Shown: piece after piece, positions 1 to 9,026 of the stretch
Position numbering within the stretch: the stretch's first letter is position 1
Layout: each line of letters begins with the position of its first letter
NCBI GenBank assembly: GCA_003133205.1
Contig: PKWK01000360.1
Location: 1-54,481, forward strand
Direction: 5' to 3'
DNA from: Granulicella sp.
Lineage (GTDB): Bacteria; Acidobacteriota; Terriglobia; Terriglobales; Acidobacteriaceae
DNA length: 54,481 bases
Notes under the pieces: model-generated
Told to the model about the DNA's origin: nothing
Seen by the model: the letters and a program-made list of their open reading frames with translations, nothing else
The model's database searches: none
Program-made: the position numbers and the translations under genes

Positions 1-156
1 CGCCGCTACCGCAAACGCTGGAAAATCGAACGTACCAACGCATGGCTGCAGAACTTCCGCCGCATCCAGGTCCGCTACGACCGCATCCTCACCGTCTTTC
101 AAGGCTTCTTCCACTGCGCCTGCCTCCTCATCACCTTGAGGCATTTATGCAACTAG
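1..156 (+). CDS. IS5-type transposase, C-terminal fragment (cut by window edge)
   Basis: Frame 1 is open from the first base and encodes 51 residues ending at TAG 154-156. It contains RYRKRWKIERTNAWLQNFR followed by a phrase like RYDRILTVFQGF and a hydrophobic tail. This is the typical C-terminal end of IS5-family DDE transposases, where the Glu of the K-x-x-[IV]-E-R motif is the last catalytic acid; that Glu is visible here in WKIER. The rest of the element lies left of the window, so completeness and terminal inverted repeats cannot be judged. Family placement is recognition from the motif, not an alignment. Confidence 0.85.
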   Translation, partial: RRYRKRWKIERTNAWLQNFRRIQVRYDRILTVFQGFFHCACLLITLRHLCN

Positions 157-660
157 CTCTAGACAAACGTAGCTAACAAGATCAAGTTCTCCCACCGAGG
201 TCTGCACCGGACAAGTCAGGATGAAAGAACAGTCAAACGGCGTACCTGAAACCTGATTGCTCAAATGGCTCTTACACAGCCGAGGGGTTTTGTAGGACAG
301 GAACGCGGCGTATCTCATCATGGCCAGGAGAACAACTCTCCACAAACAGGCCGGATACATTGACGCAGACTTTCTTCATTCCAACCAACTTTTCCCTTGC
401 AGTCAGACGGCGGACCATACATTTGAGCAAGTGCCCTGGGTCTGCTTGGGACCGGCTGGATTGTGTTTTCCTCGTTGTCACGCCCGGCCGAGGAGACCAC
501 CGATGCGGCAGCCCCAGCCTCTTCCCGCTTCCATCCATCGAGTTCCTTCGCTTTTGCCGTCCAATGCTTCCAAAGATTGCAACACTTTTTTGGGCCTTTC
601 TAAACCAATGTTCGAAAGAACATGACAGCAATTCGCGCCATCAGCGCCAAGGAGATAACG
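157..660. other. non-coding stretch after the transposase end
   Basis: About 500 bases lie between the transposase stop and the next supported start. Open frames here overlap each other, lack ribosome binding sites and have no recognisable protein character. The right end of the insertion element should lie in the first tens of bases, but its terminal repeat cannot be fixed without the left end. Confidence 0.5.
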
Positions 661-1821
661 ATGATGCAACTTCGACGAATCGCTCTACTACCCACACTCC
701 TCCTCTTGCTCTATTCCTCTGCCGTCACGCATGCGCAGGCCTACCCTGGCGTAAGAGCCTCGGCCTTTGCCGGGGAACCGATGCACGTCTCAGTTATGAC
801 CCAGAACATGGACGCCGGCACGGACCTTACTTTCGTCATCGGCGGACTGCTGGGAGTGGGAGGCCTTACGCCCGATCAGGCCGTCGCCCTTACCTACCAG
901 GAGATCGCGACCCCCGCCATCCCTCAGCGCGCCGCGTTGCTTGCCGCCAAAGTGGCGGCTGAAAAGCCCGACCTCCTTGCCCTGCAGGAAGCCACTCTGT
1001 GGCGCACTGGCGCGTCGGTCGACACCGCGACAACCGTACTGTTCGATCAACTCGAACTGCTGCGCTCCAGCCTCGCCACCGATGGCGTCCCCTACGACAT
1101 CGTGGCCGTGAATTCTCTCACCGACGTCGCATTACCCTTCCCCGCGTCAATTGGGGGCGCGTTCCGCTTCACTGACCGCGACGTGCTCCTGGTCCGAGCC
1201 GACCTGCACCGGCCCGCCTTCCATCTCTCCGATGTGAAGTCCAAAATCTTTACTGCCGAATACCCCCTTGCGGGACTCGAAATACCGTCAGGCTATATCT
1301 CTGTCATCGTGCACAGCGGCGACCGCGATTTCCGCCTGATCAGTACGCACCTGCAAACCGCGATCGAGGGTGATCCGGCTGCTACCGCAGTCCAGATTGC
1401 GCAGGCTCGGCAGATCCTCCATGATCTGCACAACAGCCCTCTGCCGGCGGTGATCGCTGGCGACTTCAACTCGGATGCCATTGCGGGTACACACGGGTCC
1501 GGCCCGGACAATACCGCTACGGCGGCTCTGATCGAAGCAGCCGGCTACGCCGACACCTGGTCCGTTCTCAATAGCTTCTCCTACGGGCCGACCTGGCCGT
1601 TCTACCTGGAAGATAAGTACCCGCCGCCCTTCGTCGTGGCCTCAGCTCCCTTCGAGCGCATCGACCTGATCTTCTCCAAGGACCTGAACGTCACCCATGT
1701 GGAACACGTCGTGGCGCCTGGCCCCACGAGTCTCGTCCCCTTCGCCTCCGACCACGCCGGTGTGCTCGCCGTCTTCCAGTTCCACGAGAAAGGATACGAG
1801 GGGCGGGATCACGATCGATAG
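661..1821 (+). CDS. secreted endonuclease/exonuclease/phosphatase-family protein
   Basis: A 386-residue exported member of the EEP superfamily (DNase I, sphingomyelinase and inositol phosphatase fold). The start was set at 661 because AGGAG sits seven bases upstream and the protein then opens with a signal peptide (hydrophobic LLPTLLLLLYSS, cleavage near THAQA). The metal and catalytic motifs are in family order: QNMD near residue 48-51, LALQE (Glu110), ISTH (His230), GDFN (268-270), RID (Asp335) and SDH (364-365). The substrate cannot be read from the sequence; a phosphodiesterase acting on lipid head groups, nucleic acid or inositol phosphates is possible. It stands alone, with long gaps on both sides. 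Confidence 0.85.
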   Translation: MMQLRRIALLPTLLLLLYSSAVTHAQAYPGVRASAFAGEPMHVSVMTQNMDAGTDLTFVIGGLLGVGGLTPDQAVALTYQEIATPAIPQRAALLAAKVAAEKPDLLALQEATLWRTGASVDTATTVLFDQLELLRSSLATDGVPYDIVAVNSLTDVALPFPASIGGAFRFTDRDVLLVRADLHRPAFHLSDVKSKIFTAEYPLAGLEIPSGYISVIVHSGDRDFRLISTHLQTAIEGDPAATAVQIAQARQILHDLHNSPLPAVIAGDFNSDAIAGTHGSGPDNTATAALIEAAGYADTWSVLNSFSYGPTWPFYLEDKYPPPFVVASAPFERIDLIFSKDLNVTHVEHVVAPGPTSLVPFASDHAGVLAVFQFHEKGYEGRDHDR

Positions 1822-1945
1822 GGCGATGGGTAGAACCAGATTGTGAACATGTTCCAGCAGGCGGAGGCGGGGTCAAGAGAAGTTAGACACTGTCTCTTGG
1901 GCGGGCGACTGGGGCACATCTGATTCTCCGGTTGCAAATCGGGCG

Positions 1946-1971
1946 CCCAGGTCTCGCTTCCGGGACCTGGG
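1946..1971. repeat. REP-like palindrome, GCTTCC loop
   Basis: CCCAGGTCTC at 1946-1955 pairs with GGGACCTGGG at 1962-1971 (one G-T pair) around a six-base loop GCTTCC. The element inside the thyX-like gene at 4179-4204 has the same layout: a 10-base stem, inner TCTC, and a GCTTCY loop. The two are therefore members of one repeat family. Confidence 0.8.
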
Positions 1972-2689
1972 CTTTCGACCTTCGGCACCGTCTCCCGGTG
2001 CATGTACTCCACGCACGCTTCATGGCTACTTCGACGGTTGGGGTCACGATGCACTCAACAACGGGACAGAAGCCGAACGGAAATGTATGTTAGGCGCAGA
2101 TCAAGGGAAGTGAAACTCATCTCTCGAGGGAGTCGGGCCGGACTGAAACATTGCGCGCCACTTCAGTCGCCGGCTCCCTACGCGCGAATCGCTTCAGTCC
2201 ACAACACGGGATGAGGACCGGGACAAGGGGTGGCAATTGGCGTTGCCATCGGGGCGGTCGCGACCTTCGTGTACATGCTTGCTGCCTTGGCCTCGAAGTG
2301 AAATAACGTGGAGGTGACCAAAATGTAGGTGGGTAGGATCCACTCGCATTGATCCCTGGATTCCATTTCTCTGCGACACGCGGGGCCCGCGAATCCTTTG
2401 CGAATCCCTCCTAAAAGCAATCGTTGGGATCCCAACCGTATAGCTGTCGTCAATGCCGCTCGAAGACCCCACTCATACCCGCCCCACCGCAGCCCAAAAC
2501 CCCCTTTTCCACCGAGAATTCCTTGACACCGCCGATATAATTAAAGAAGGAAACACAGGAGCGCGGCCCTCGTGCCTGGCCCTGTACTTCCACTCGAATA
2601 CACGGCGGATTGTGTCAGTAACTTATTGATTCCAGATATCTTCCATCTTAAGTCACCTGAAATCAAGATCTTACTGAGTAGATCCAGAC

Positions 2690-2745
2690 CTAAGTGCTGT
2701 TTTTAGAAGATCTTAGCAGTTTTGATATGGGGAGGGGGGTAGCCC
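2690..2745. repeat. G-rich intergenic repeat, copy A
   Basis: The element reads CTAAG (2690-2694), a short T-rich stretch, CTTAG (2712-2716), TTTGATAT, then GGGGAGGGGGGTAGCCC. The same order recurs at 17770-17830. CTAAG and CTTAG can pair as a small stem ahead of the G tract. It lies about 75 bases upstream of the thyX-like start and could influence its expression, which is inference. Confidence 0.7.
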
Positions 2746-2820
2746 ACCCGACCCGGAGAGGAGTTAGCCAACACGTTATCCACGTCCGCATTTCTCGCCG
2801 TGGCTTATCCTTGCTCAGAC

Positions 2821-4464
2821 ATGTCCGACACTCAATCAGCTATCGCCGCCCCAAAGCCCGCAACCGCCGAGCCCGCGAAACAGACCGACGTCTACGCCAT
2901 CCACGGCGCCGACCCCGAAGTCCTCGCGTACGCCATGGCCAAGTACTCGCGCTCCTCCCTCTCCATGAAGGAGTCGCTCGCCGAGATCAGCTCGCAGCGC
3001 GCCGAGCAGTTCCTCAACACCTTCTACTTCCAGTACGGCCATCGTTCCATCGCCGACCTCGCGCACATCCCCTTCGCCATCGAGCGCCTGTCCTTACTCG
3101 CCGCAATCGCATTGGTCGATGAACAACGCTGGGACGGCCAGGAGCGCTCCACCCGCTACCAGAACTTCCGCAAGTCCGGCTGGTACACACCCGAGCTTCC
3201 CGCCCCGCTCACCACCGACTACACCGCCTCCGCCGAAGCCCTCTTCGCCGCCTACGACAAGGTCGGCGCCGGCATGCTCGAAGCCCTCAAGCGCACCATC
3301 CCGCAGCCCGCCGAGATGAAGGACGACGCCTACGTCCGCACCCTCAAGGCCCGCGCCTTCGACGTCGCCCGCTATCTGCTCCCGCTCGCGACCAACACCT
3401 CGCTCGGCCAGATCGTCAGCGCCCGCACGCTCGAATCGCAGATCTCCCGCCTGCTGACCAGCGAGTTCCCCGAGATCCGCGCCCTCGGCGACCGCCTCAA
3501 ATCCGCCGCCGCGGAGCCAGCATGGAACGTCCAGCACGGTGAAGCCCGCGTCCTCTGCGAAGAGGTCACCTCCGTCGACAACGCCTGCGGCTGCCGCGTC
3601 TCCGACGTCCTGCTCCGCCCTGTCAAGGCCGCGCCCACGCTGGTCAAGTACGCCTCGCCCAGCGACTACACCATCGCCTCCCGCACCGAACTCCGCGCCG
3701 CCGCCGCCGAACTCCTGGCCGGCCAGCACATCGAACCCGCCCCCGTCGTCGACCTCGTCGAAGATGCCGGCTCGCTCGAAGTCGAACTCGCCACCTCGCT
3801 CCTCTACCCCGAGTGCCACTACTCCTGGCGTCAGCTCCAGCGCACCGTCGCCGCGCTCCCCGCGCCCCGCGTCGCCGAACTCGTAGCCCTCGGCACCAGG
3901 CATCGCGGCCGCCACGACGAACTCCCCCGCACCTTCTCCGCCGGCCAGAGCTTCAAATTGGACATCCTCATGGACATTGGCGGCTTCCGCGACATGCACC
4001 GCCATCGCCGCTGCGTGCAGCTTATCCAGCACTACACCGACCTCCACGGCTACGAAGAGCCCGTCTGCCCCGGCCAGCCCACCCTCGCCGAAGCCGGCCT
4101 CGCCGAAACCTACGCCTCCGCAATGGAAGCCGCCCACACCGCCTACCGCAATTTCCGCGCCACCACGAATCCGGGTGCCCCACGTCTCGCTTCTGAGACG
4201 TGGGATCGGACCACCACCAATTCCCCGGAAAACACCGAAGCCGCCTACCTCCTGCCGCTCGGCACACGCATCCGCGCCATGTTCAAAATGGACTTCGCCG
4301 AATCCCTCTACATCGCCGAACTCCGCTCCGGAGCCGCCGGCCACTTCAGCTATCGCCGCGTCGCCTGGGAGATGTACCTCGCCGTCGCCAGGCGCCACCC
4401 CGCCCTCGCCCCCTACTTCCGCATCGAGGACGTAAACGCCCCAATCGATCTTCTAAAGAGGTGA
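2821..4464 (+). CDS. thyX: ThyX-like protein (flavin-dependent thymidylate synthase family), two-module
   Basis: A 547-residue protein, about twice the length of a typical ThyX subunit. ThyX makes dTMP from dUMP using FAD and methylene-tetrahydrofolate. The N-terminal half carries YGHRS (near 72-76), like the family GHxS, and ERSTRYQ (near 108-114), like the S-x-R-Y nucleotide-binding signature. The C-terminal half has a second ThyX-like pattern with RDMHRHRR near 388-395. This looks like an internal duplication or fusion, as in long ThyX proteins of Acidobacteriota. The start at 2821 is preferred because the upstream frame adds only seven residues; no strong ribosome site is seen for either. 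A palindromic repeat is inserted in frame near residue 450. Its stop lies four bases from the convergent MFS gene. Enzyme activity is not certain, because the canonical RHRxxSxxExSxRY motif is split. Confidence 0.8.
   Translation: MSDTQSAIAAPKPATAEPAKQTDVYAIHGADPEVLAYAMAKYSRSSLSMKESLAEISSQRAEQFLNTFYFQYGHRSIADLAHIPFAIERLSLLAAIALVDEQRWDGQERSTRYQNFRKSGWYTPELPAPLTTDYTASAEALFAAYDKVGAGMLEALKRTIPQPAEMKDDAYVRTLKARAFDVARYLLPLATNTSLGQIVSARTLESQISRLLTSEFPEIRALGDRLKSAAAEPAWNVQHGEARVLCEEVTSVDNACGCRVSDVLLRPVKAAPTLVKYASPSDYTIASRTELRAAAAELLAGQHIEPAPVVDLVEDAGSLEVELATSLLYPECHYSWRQLQRTVAALPAPRVAELVALGTRHRGRHDELPRTFSAGQSFKLDILMDIGGFRDMHRHRRCVQLIQHYTDLHGYEEPVCPGQPTLAEAGLAETYASAMEAAHTAYRNFRATTNPGAPRLASETWDRTTTNSPENTEAAYLLPLGTRIRAMFKMDFAESLYIAELRSGAAGHFSYRRVAWEMYLAVARRHPALAPYFRIEDVNAPIDLLKR
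4161..4221 (+). repeat. REP-like palindrome inserted in frame inside the thyX-like gene
   Basis: CCCACGTCTC (4179-4188) and GAGACGTGGG (4195-4204) form a perfect 10-bp stem with loop GCTTCT. The insert is flanked by CACCACGAAT (4161-4170) and CACCACCAAT (4212-4221), a direct repeat with one mismatch. The repeat starts are 51 bases apart, exactly 17 codons, so the reading frame is preserved. The insert translates as GAPRLASETWD plus flanking residues, which have no ThyX character. Confidence 0.85.
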
Positions 4465-4468
4465 CGAA

Positions 4469-5779
4469 TCAGACTTCCAACACGGTCTCAATCGCGCTCT
4501 GCTCAGCGCGCGACTCAGGACTGAACGGCTCCGGAACGCGCGAACCCAGCGCATGGCGTAATCCAGCCATCGCAATCAGCCCCAGCGCCATCCCGCAAAC
4601 GCCGTTCCACTGCCAGCGCTCCCACGCGACAGTCGACAGCGCCGATCCGCCCGCAGCGCCGGCGAAATACACGGTCATGTACACCGTATTCAGCCGACTC
4701 CGAGCCGAAGGCACCAATCCAAAGATGCGCGTCTGGTTCCCAACCTGCGTCAGTTGCGCCCCCACATCCAGCAGAATCACACCAGCCAACAGAACAGCGA
4801 TGTGCATCGCGAACGAGAGGCCGGACCGCTCACCCGCCCACAGCAGCGCATAGGAGATCGCCAGAGTGGTGATCCCGGCCGTCAGCACCCATCGCGTGCC
4901 CCGCTTATCCGCCAGCCTGCCGGCGATCGGAGCCACCAGCGCTCCCGCCGCGCCCACCAGTCCGCAACTCCCTGCGAACCCCGCGCCAAGTCCATAATGG
5001 CTGGCCAGCAGAAACGCCAGCGTCGTCCAAAAGCAACTGAACGACGCAAAGACGAGCGCGCCGATCAGGCACGACTCGCGCAATAGCGGCTGCGTGCGAA
5101 ACAGCGTCCATAGCGAACGCATCGCTTCGCTGTAACGCAGATCCTGCTTCGGCGGCAGCTTCGGCATCCTTCGCCCAAGCAGCACCAGGAACCCTGCATT
5201 CATCAGCGCCGCAATCACAAACACGTAGCGCCATCCGTCCGTGACCCAGAAGGCTCCCGGCGGAAATACTCTCGGCGCGTGGACGAACAGCGCCGGGATC
5301 TTGCTCACCCAACCCGCGAAAGTCCGCGCCAGCAGAATACCCAGCAACAGCCCCATCATCACGGTCCCAATCGCTCGCCCGCGCTGCTTGTCGGCCACCA
5401 GGTCCGGCGCGATCGGCAGCACAATGTGGGTCACCGAAGCCACCATGCCCAGCACAAAGCTCCCCGCGATCAGCCACGCCAGCGTCGGCGCCAGGGACAC
5501 CATCAGAAGCGCCACCACCACGGCCGTATACATCCGCATCATCAGCGAGCGGCGCTCCAGCACATCACCCAGGGGAACGAACAGCAGCAATCCCAGTGCG
5601 TAGCCGACCTGCGTCGCCCCCGACACGAACATCACCCGCCCGGCAGGCGCGCCGTAAGTCCTCCCCATGTCGACCAGAAGCGGCTGGTTGAAGTAGATTG
5701 TCGACACACCAATGGCGCACGCCAGCCCGAGGAAATGCAGCGGTGCGCGAGGCGTGCCGGATTTGGGCCTTGGAGTCAT
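4469..5779 (-). CDS. MFS transporter
   Basis: A 436-residue inner-membrane protein with about twelve hydrophobic segments in two six-helix halves. It starts with a cytoplasmic basic N-terminus, then FLGLACAIGVSTIYFNQPLL. The loop after helix 2 has GDVLERRSLM, the familiar MFS G-x-x-x-[DE]-R-x-[GS]-R/K type signature, and GRLADKRGTRW occupies the equivalent place in the second half. Members of this subgroup are mostly drug- or metabolite-proton antiporters, but substrate cannot be predicted. It is convergent with the thyX-like gene and has its own promoter region in the gap before 5998. No strong ribosome binding site precedes ATG 5779, so the start is moderately certain. Confidence 0.88.
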   Translation of the reverse strand: MTPRPKSGTPRAPLHFLGLACAIGVSTIYFNQPLLVDMGRTYGAPAGRVMFVSGATQVGYALGLLLFVPLGDVLERRSLMMRMYTAVVVALLMVSLAPTLAWLIAGSFVLGMVASVTHIVLPIAPDLVADKQRGRAIGTVMMGLLLGILLARTFAGWVSKIPALFVHAPRVFPPGAFWVTDGWRYVFVIAALMNAGFLVLLGRRMPKLPPKQDLRYSEAMRSLWTLFRTQPLLRESCLIGALVFASFSCFWTTLAFLLASHYGLGAGFAGSCGLVGAAGALVAPIAGRLADKRGTRWVLTAGITTLAISYALLWAGERSGLSFAMHIAVLLAGVILLDVGAQLTQVGNQTRIFGLVPSARSRLNTVYMTVYFAGAAGGSALSTVAWERWQWNGVCGMALGLIAMAGLRHALGSRVPEPFSPESRAEQSAIETVLEV

Positions 5780-5997
5780 TCAGAGGACATCTAGCTGCGA
5801 TCCAGTGTAAGTCCAATCGCCAAACTTTGTCGCTCATGTGGTCCATCCACCGGCCAAAATTTCGCTCACCACCCGCTTCCGTCGGCTGGAAAACCATTGG
5901 AATCGCTCAGCAAATGCCGCGGAGGTGCCCCAACCGGTCCACCCACGCCCGGAAGCCTCTCCCCCCAAGGAACCAGCCTCGGCACGCCGCCGCCGGT

Positions 5998-7161
5998 TCA
6001 CACCTTTCCCAGAGTCAGCTTCGCGATCGTCGCCAATTGCATAAACGACGTGCCCTCATAGATCTTCCCGATCTTCGCATCGCGATACAGCTTCTCGACC
6101 GGGTAGTCCTTCACGAATCCCGCGCCACCGAAGACCTCAACCGCGAGGCTTGCCACCCGCTCCGCCACCTGCGACGCAAAGTACTTCGCCATCGCGGCCT
6201 CCTTCACAAACTCCACGCCCCGGTCCTTCAGCCGAGCCGCGTTGTAGACCATCAGCCGCGCCGCCTCCACCTCGGTCGCCATCTCCGCCAGCTGAAACTG
6301 CATCGCCTGGAACTCCGCCAGCGTCTTGCCGAACTGCCTGCGCTCCTTGGCCCAGCGCGCCGCGTGTCCCCAGGCCCCGTCCGCCAGCCCCACCATCTGC
6401 GCTCCGATCCCGATCCGCCCCTCGTTCAGTGTCTCGATCGCAATCTTGTAGCCTTTGCCCGGCTCGCCCAGCATCTGGCTGGCCGGCACAACGCAGTCGC
6501 GAAAGATCAGCTCGCACGTACTCGACGCGCGAATGCCCAGCTTGTCCTCCTTGCGCCCAACCGTGAATCCCGGCGCGCCCTTCTCCACCAGGAACGCCGT
6601 GACGCCCTTATACCCAGCCGCCGGATCGATCGTCGCAAACACCACGAACAGCCCAGCCTCCTTCGCGTTCGTAATCCATAACTTCTGCCCGTTCAGCACA
6701 TAGTCGTCGCCGCGCGGCACCGCCCGCGTCTCCAGCGCGAACGCATCCGACCCCGATGCCGCCTCGCTCAGGGCATACGCCCCCACCGTATCCGCCGCCA
6801 GCCGCGGCAGATAGCGCCGCTTCTGCACCGCCGTCGCCCACCGCACAATCGCATTCGCGCACAGCGTATTCTGCACATCGACCAGCACGCCCACCGACGG
6901 ATCGACCGCCGAGATCGCCTCCACCGCCAGAATCGCGTCGAAGAAGCTACCGCCCGCGCCGCCATACTCCTCAGGCGCCACAATGCCCATCAGCCCCAGC
7001 GAGAACATCTCCCGCACCAGGCCCGCGTCCATCTGCTGCGCCTCGTCCATGCCCCGCGCCACCGGCGCAATCCGGTCCGCCGCAAACTGCCGCACCGAAT
7101 CCTGAAACATCCGCTCATCTTCGCTCAACTCGCTCAACGCCCGTGCTGCTTCGTCCGCCAC
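5998..7161 (-). CDS. acyl-CoA dehydrogenase
   Basis: A full-length 387-residue flavoprotein that introduces the alpha-beta double bond into acyl-CoA thioesters in beta-oxidation or branched-chain amino acid breakdown. Visible family marks are YALSEAASGSDA (near residues 130-145), GQKLWITNAKEAG in the middle domain, RRQFGKTLAEFQAMQ in the C-terminal domain, and YEGTSFMQ near the end, with Glu369 as the predicted catalytic base. This placement fits short- and medium-chain enzymes. The start codon is GTG at 7161, chosen because GAGG lies just upstream. It stands alone; no electron-transfer flavoprotein or thiolase gene is nearby. Confidence 0.93.
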   Translation of the reverse strand: MADEAARALSELSEDERMFQDSVRQFAADRIAPVARGMDEAQQMDAGLVREMFSLGLMGIVAPEEYGGAGGSFFDAILAVEAISAVDPSVGVLVDVQNTLCANAIVRWATAVQKRRYLPRLAADTVGAYALSEAASGSDAFALETRAVPRGDDYVLNGQKLWITNAKEAGLFVVFATIDPAAGYKGVTAFLVEKGAPGFTVGRKEDKLGIRASSTCELIFRDCVVPASQMLGEPGKGYKIAIETLNEGRIGIGAQMVGLADGAWGHAARWAKERRQFGKTLAEFQAMQFQLAEMATEVEAARLMVYNAARLKDRGVEFVKEAAMAKYFASQVAERVASLAVEVFGGAGFVKDYPVEKLYRDAKIGKIYEGTSFMQLATIAKLTLGKV

Positions 7162-7367
7162 TCTTTCACCTCAGCCAACCTATCCGCGAAGAGCGAGTGT
7201 AGCACCCGGCCGCCGCGCGTCGCGTCGCCACCGCCAATCTGAAAACCGCCGCACATTGCCCCTCTTGGCAAATCCTTTCAATTGGGGAAGAGTTTCCAAG
7301 CGTGCGTTTGCCGATGTATAACCCTCTGGTCGGATTTCCGACTCATTTTGCACGCGGGAGATGTGGA

Positions 7368-9026
7368 ATGCGCAGTTCACGGGTCGAGTTGAAGTCTGCG
7401 GCGTTCGCGCTGTTGTTGTCCTTTGCAGCCGGGTTCGCCCCAGGCTTCGCCCTGGCGCAGCAGATGCCGAAGCTCGTCGAAGAGCAGGGCCGCGCCACGC
7501 TGATGGTTGACGGAGCACCCTACTTCCTCCTGGGCGCGCAGGTCGACAACTCCAGCGGCTGGCCCGAGCGCCTCGACGCCGTATGGCCCGCGGCCGAGCA
7601 ACTGCGCCTCAACACGCTCGAAGTCCCCGTTTACTGGGAGCAGATGGAACCAACCCGCGGCCACTTCGACTTCACCGTCGTCGACGCAATATTGCAACAG
7701 GCACGGGCACATAAGACACGGCTCGTGCTGCTGTGGTTCGGCACATGGAAAAACGGCAAGATGCACTACGTGCCCGACTGGGTGAAATCGGACACGGTTA
7801 CATATCCGCGCATGAAATCCAAAGCCGGTGTGCTCATCGACGTCCTCAGCCCGAACGCGCCCGCCAACCTCGAAGCCGACTCTGCCGCGTTTGCCGCGCT
7901 GATGCGCCACCTGAAGCAAGCCGACCCGCGGCACACCGTCCTGATGATGCAGGTCGAAAACGAGTCCGGCTCGCTCGGCCTCGTCCGCGACTTCTCGCCC
8001 ATGGCGCAGGCAATCTTCGACGCGCCCGTGCCAGCCGACCTTTTGAAGGCGCTGGGGAAGAAGCCGGGCAACTGGACCCAGGTCTTCGGTGACGATGCCG
8101 ACGAGACCTTCGCCGCGTGGAGCGTCTCGCGCTACATCAACGACGTCGCGGCCGCGGGCAAAAAGGAACTCCCACTGCCGATGTACGTCAACAACTGGCT
8201 CAAAAGCCCGCGCGCGTTCCCCATCACCACCATCCCCGGCGACGACTATCCCAGCGGCGGTCCAACCATCAACATGTTCTCGGTCTGGAAAGCGATGGCG
8301 CCCGCCATCGATCTCTTGGCACCCGACATCTACGTGCCGAACAGCGAACGTTACAGATCGGTGATGCACGAATTCCATCAGCCCGGCAACCCGCTGTTGA
8401 TTCCCGAAAGCCTCGGCTTCGAGCCCTTCCCCGGCGCCACCGGTTATGCCCGCTATCTCTACTTCGCAGTGGGCGACGGCGCAATCGGCTTCGCCAACTT
8501 CGGCCTCGATCGCCTGCATATCGACCAGCCGCTGAACACGGAGATGCTCGCCGTCGTCAATGGCTTCAGCCTGCTCGGCTCCTTCACTCAGGAACTCGCT
8601 GAGCTCAAATTCGCCGGCAAGCTGCAGACCTCTGTCGAGGAGGCCGGTATCTCTCAAAAAGAGTTACATTTCGGCGGAGACGGCAGACCGGACTGGCGAG
8701 TGATCGTCTCCTTCCCGCCCTCCTACGATCCGCCCGCCGCGCCAGTCTCCACCACATCCGACACCACCGGCCTGCATGAAGGCCGCGCCGTGGTCGCATC
8801 GCTCGGGCCCAATGAATTCCTCGTCGCCGGCATTGATTGCCGCGTTCAATTTGCGCTGCCCGTGCACTCAGGCGGCAAGCAGCCGCAGATGCTGAAGGTC
8901 GAAGAGGGGCACTACGACGGAACAACCTGGGTGCCGCTACGACTCTGGAACGGCGATGAGACAGATTACGGCCTGAACTTCGGCGGCAAAGGCTCTTTGC
9001 TGCGCATCACCATGGGGAGCTACTGA
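7368..9026 (+). CDS. secreted GH35-like beta-galactosidase (DUF5597 type)
   Basis: A 552-residue exported glycoside hydrolase. The start at 7368 follows GGGAG at 7356-7360 and yields a clean signal peptide (AAFALLLSFAAGFAPGFALAQQ, cleavage after ALA). The catalytic TIM-barrel shows GAQVDNSSGWPERL and NTLEVPVYWEQMEP, then QVENESG with Glu199 as likely acid/base and IPESLGF with Glu347 as likely nucleophile, matching GH35 order. The C-terminal third resembles the DUF5597 beta-sandwich that accompanies these enzymes in Caulobacter and Xanthomonas. The substrate is probably a plant side-chain galactose or arabinose, which is inference. The stop shares its last base with the next ATG (TGATG), so the two glycosidases are translationally coupled. 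Confidence 0.85.
   Translation: MRSSRVELKSAAFALLLSFAAGFAPGFALAQQMPKLVEEQGRATLMVDGAPYFLLGAQVDNSSGWPERLDAVWPAAEQLRLNTLEVPVYWEQMEPTRGHFDFTVVDAILQQARAHKTRLVLLWFGTWKNGKMHYVPDWVKSDTVTYPRMKSKAGVLIDVLSPNAPANLEADSAAFAALMRHLKQADPRHTVLMMQVENESGSLGLVRDFSPMAQAIFDAPVPADLLKALGKKPGNWTQVFGDDADETFAAWSVSRYINDVAAAGKKELPLPMYVNNWLKSPRAFPITTIPGDDYPSGGPTINMFSVWKAMAPAIDLLAPDIYVPNSERYRSVMHEFHQPGNPLLIPESLGFEPFPGATGYARYLYFAVGDGAIGFANFGLDRLHIDQPLNTEMLAVVNGFSLLGSFTQELAELKFAGKLQTSVEEAGISQKELHFGGDGRPDWRVIVSFPPSYDPPAAPVSTTSDTTGLHEGRAVVASLGPNEFLVAGIDCRVQFALPVHSGGKQPQMLKVEEGHYDGTTWVPLRLWNGDETDYGLNFGGKGSLLRITMGSY

Larger units (their letters stand above)
1822..2820. other. long intergenic region carrying two repeat elements
   Basis: Nearly 1 kb without a convincing gene. 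It contains a GCTTCC-loop palindrome (1946-1971) and a G-rich repeat (2690-2745), both described separately. A short frame ending near 2301 encodes a glycine-rich hydrophobic tail (GVAIGVAIGAVATFVYML), and another near 2573-2706 begins with GTG after AGGAG, but neither has a good start plus family resemblance. It could hold decayed small genes. Confidence 0.5.

Noticed and set aside
2523..2541. TTGACA followed by TATAAT upstream of the thyX-like gene
   Set aside because: The spacer is only seven bases, too short for a sigma-70 promoter.
3094..4398. 434-residue minus-strand frame opposite the thyX-like gene
   Set aside because: It mirrors the GC-rich codons of the real gene, is dominated by Gly, Ala, Glu and Val, and has no domain or ribosome site.
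7377..8657. 426-residue minus-strand frame opposite the GH35-like gene
   Set aside because: It has shadow composition and no recognisable motif; the plus strand carries a signal peptide and both catalytic Glu motifs.
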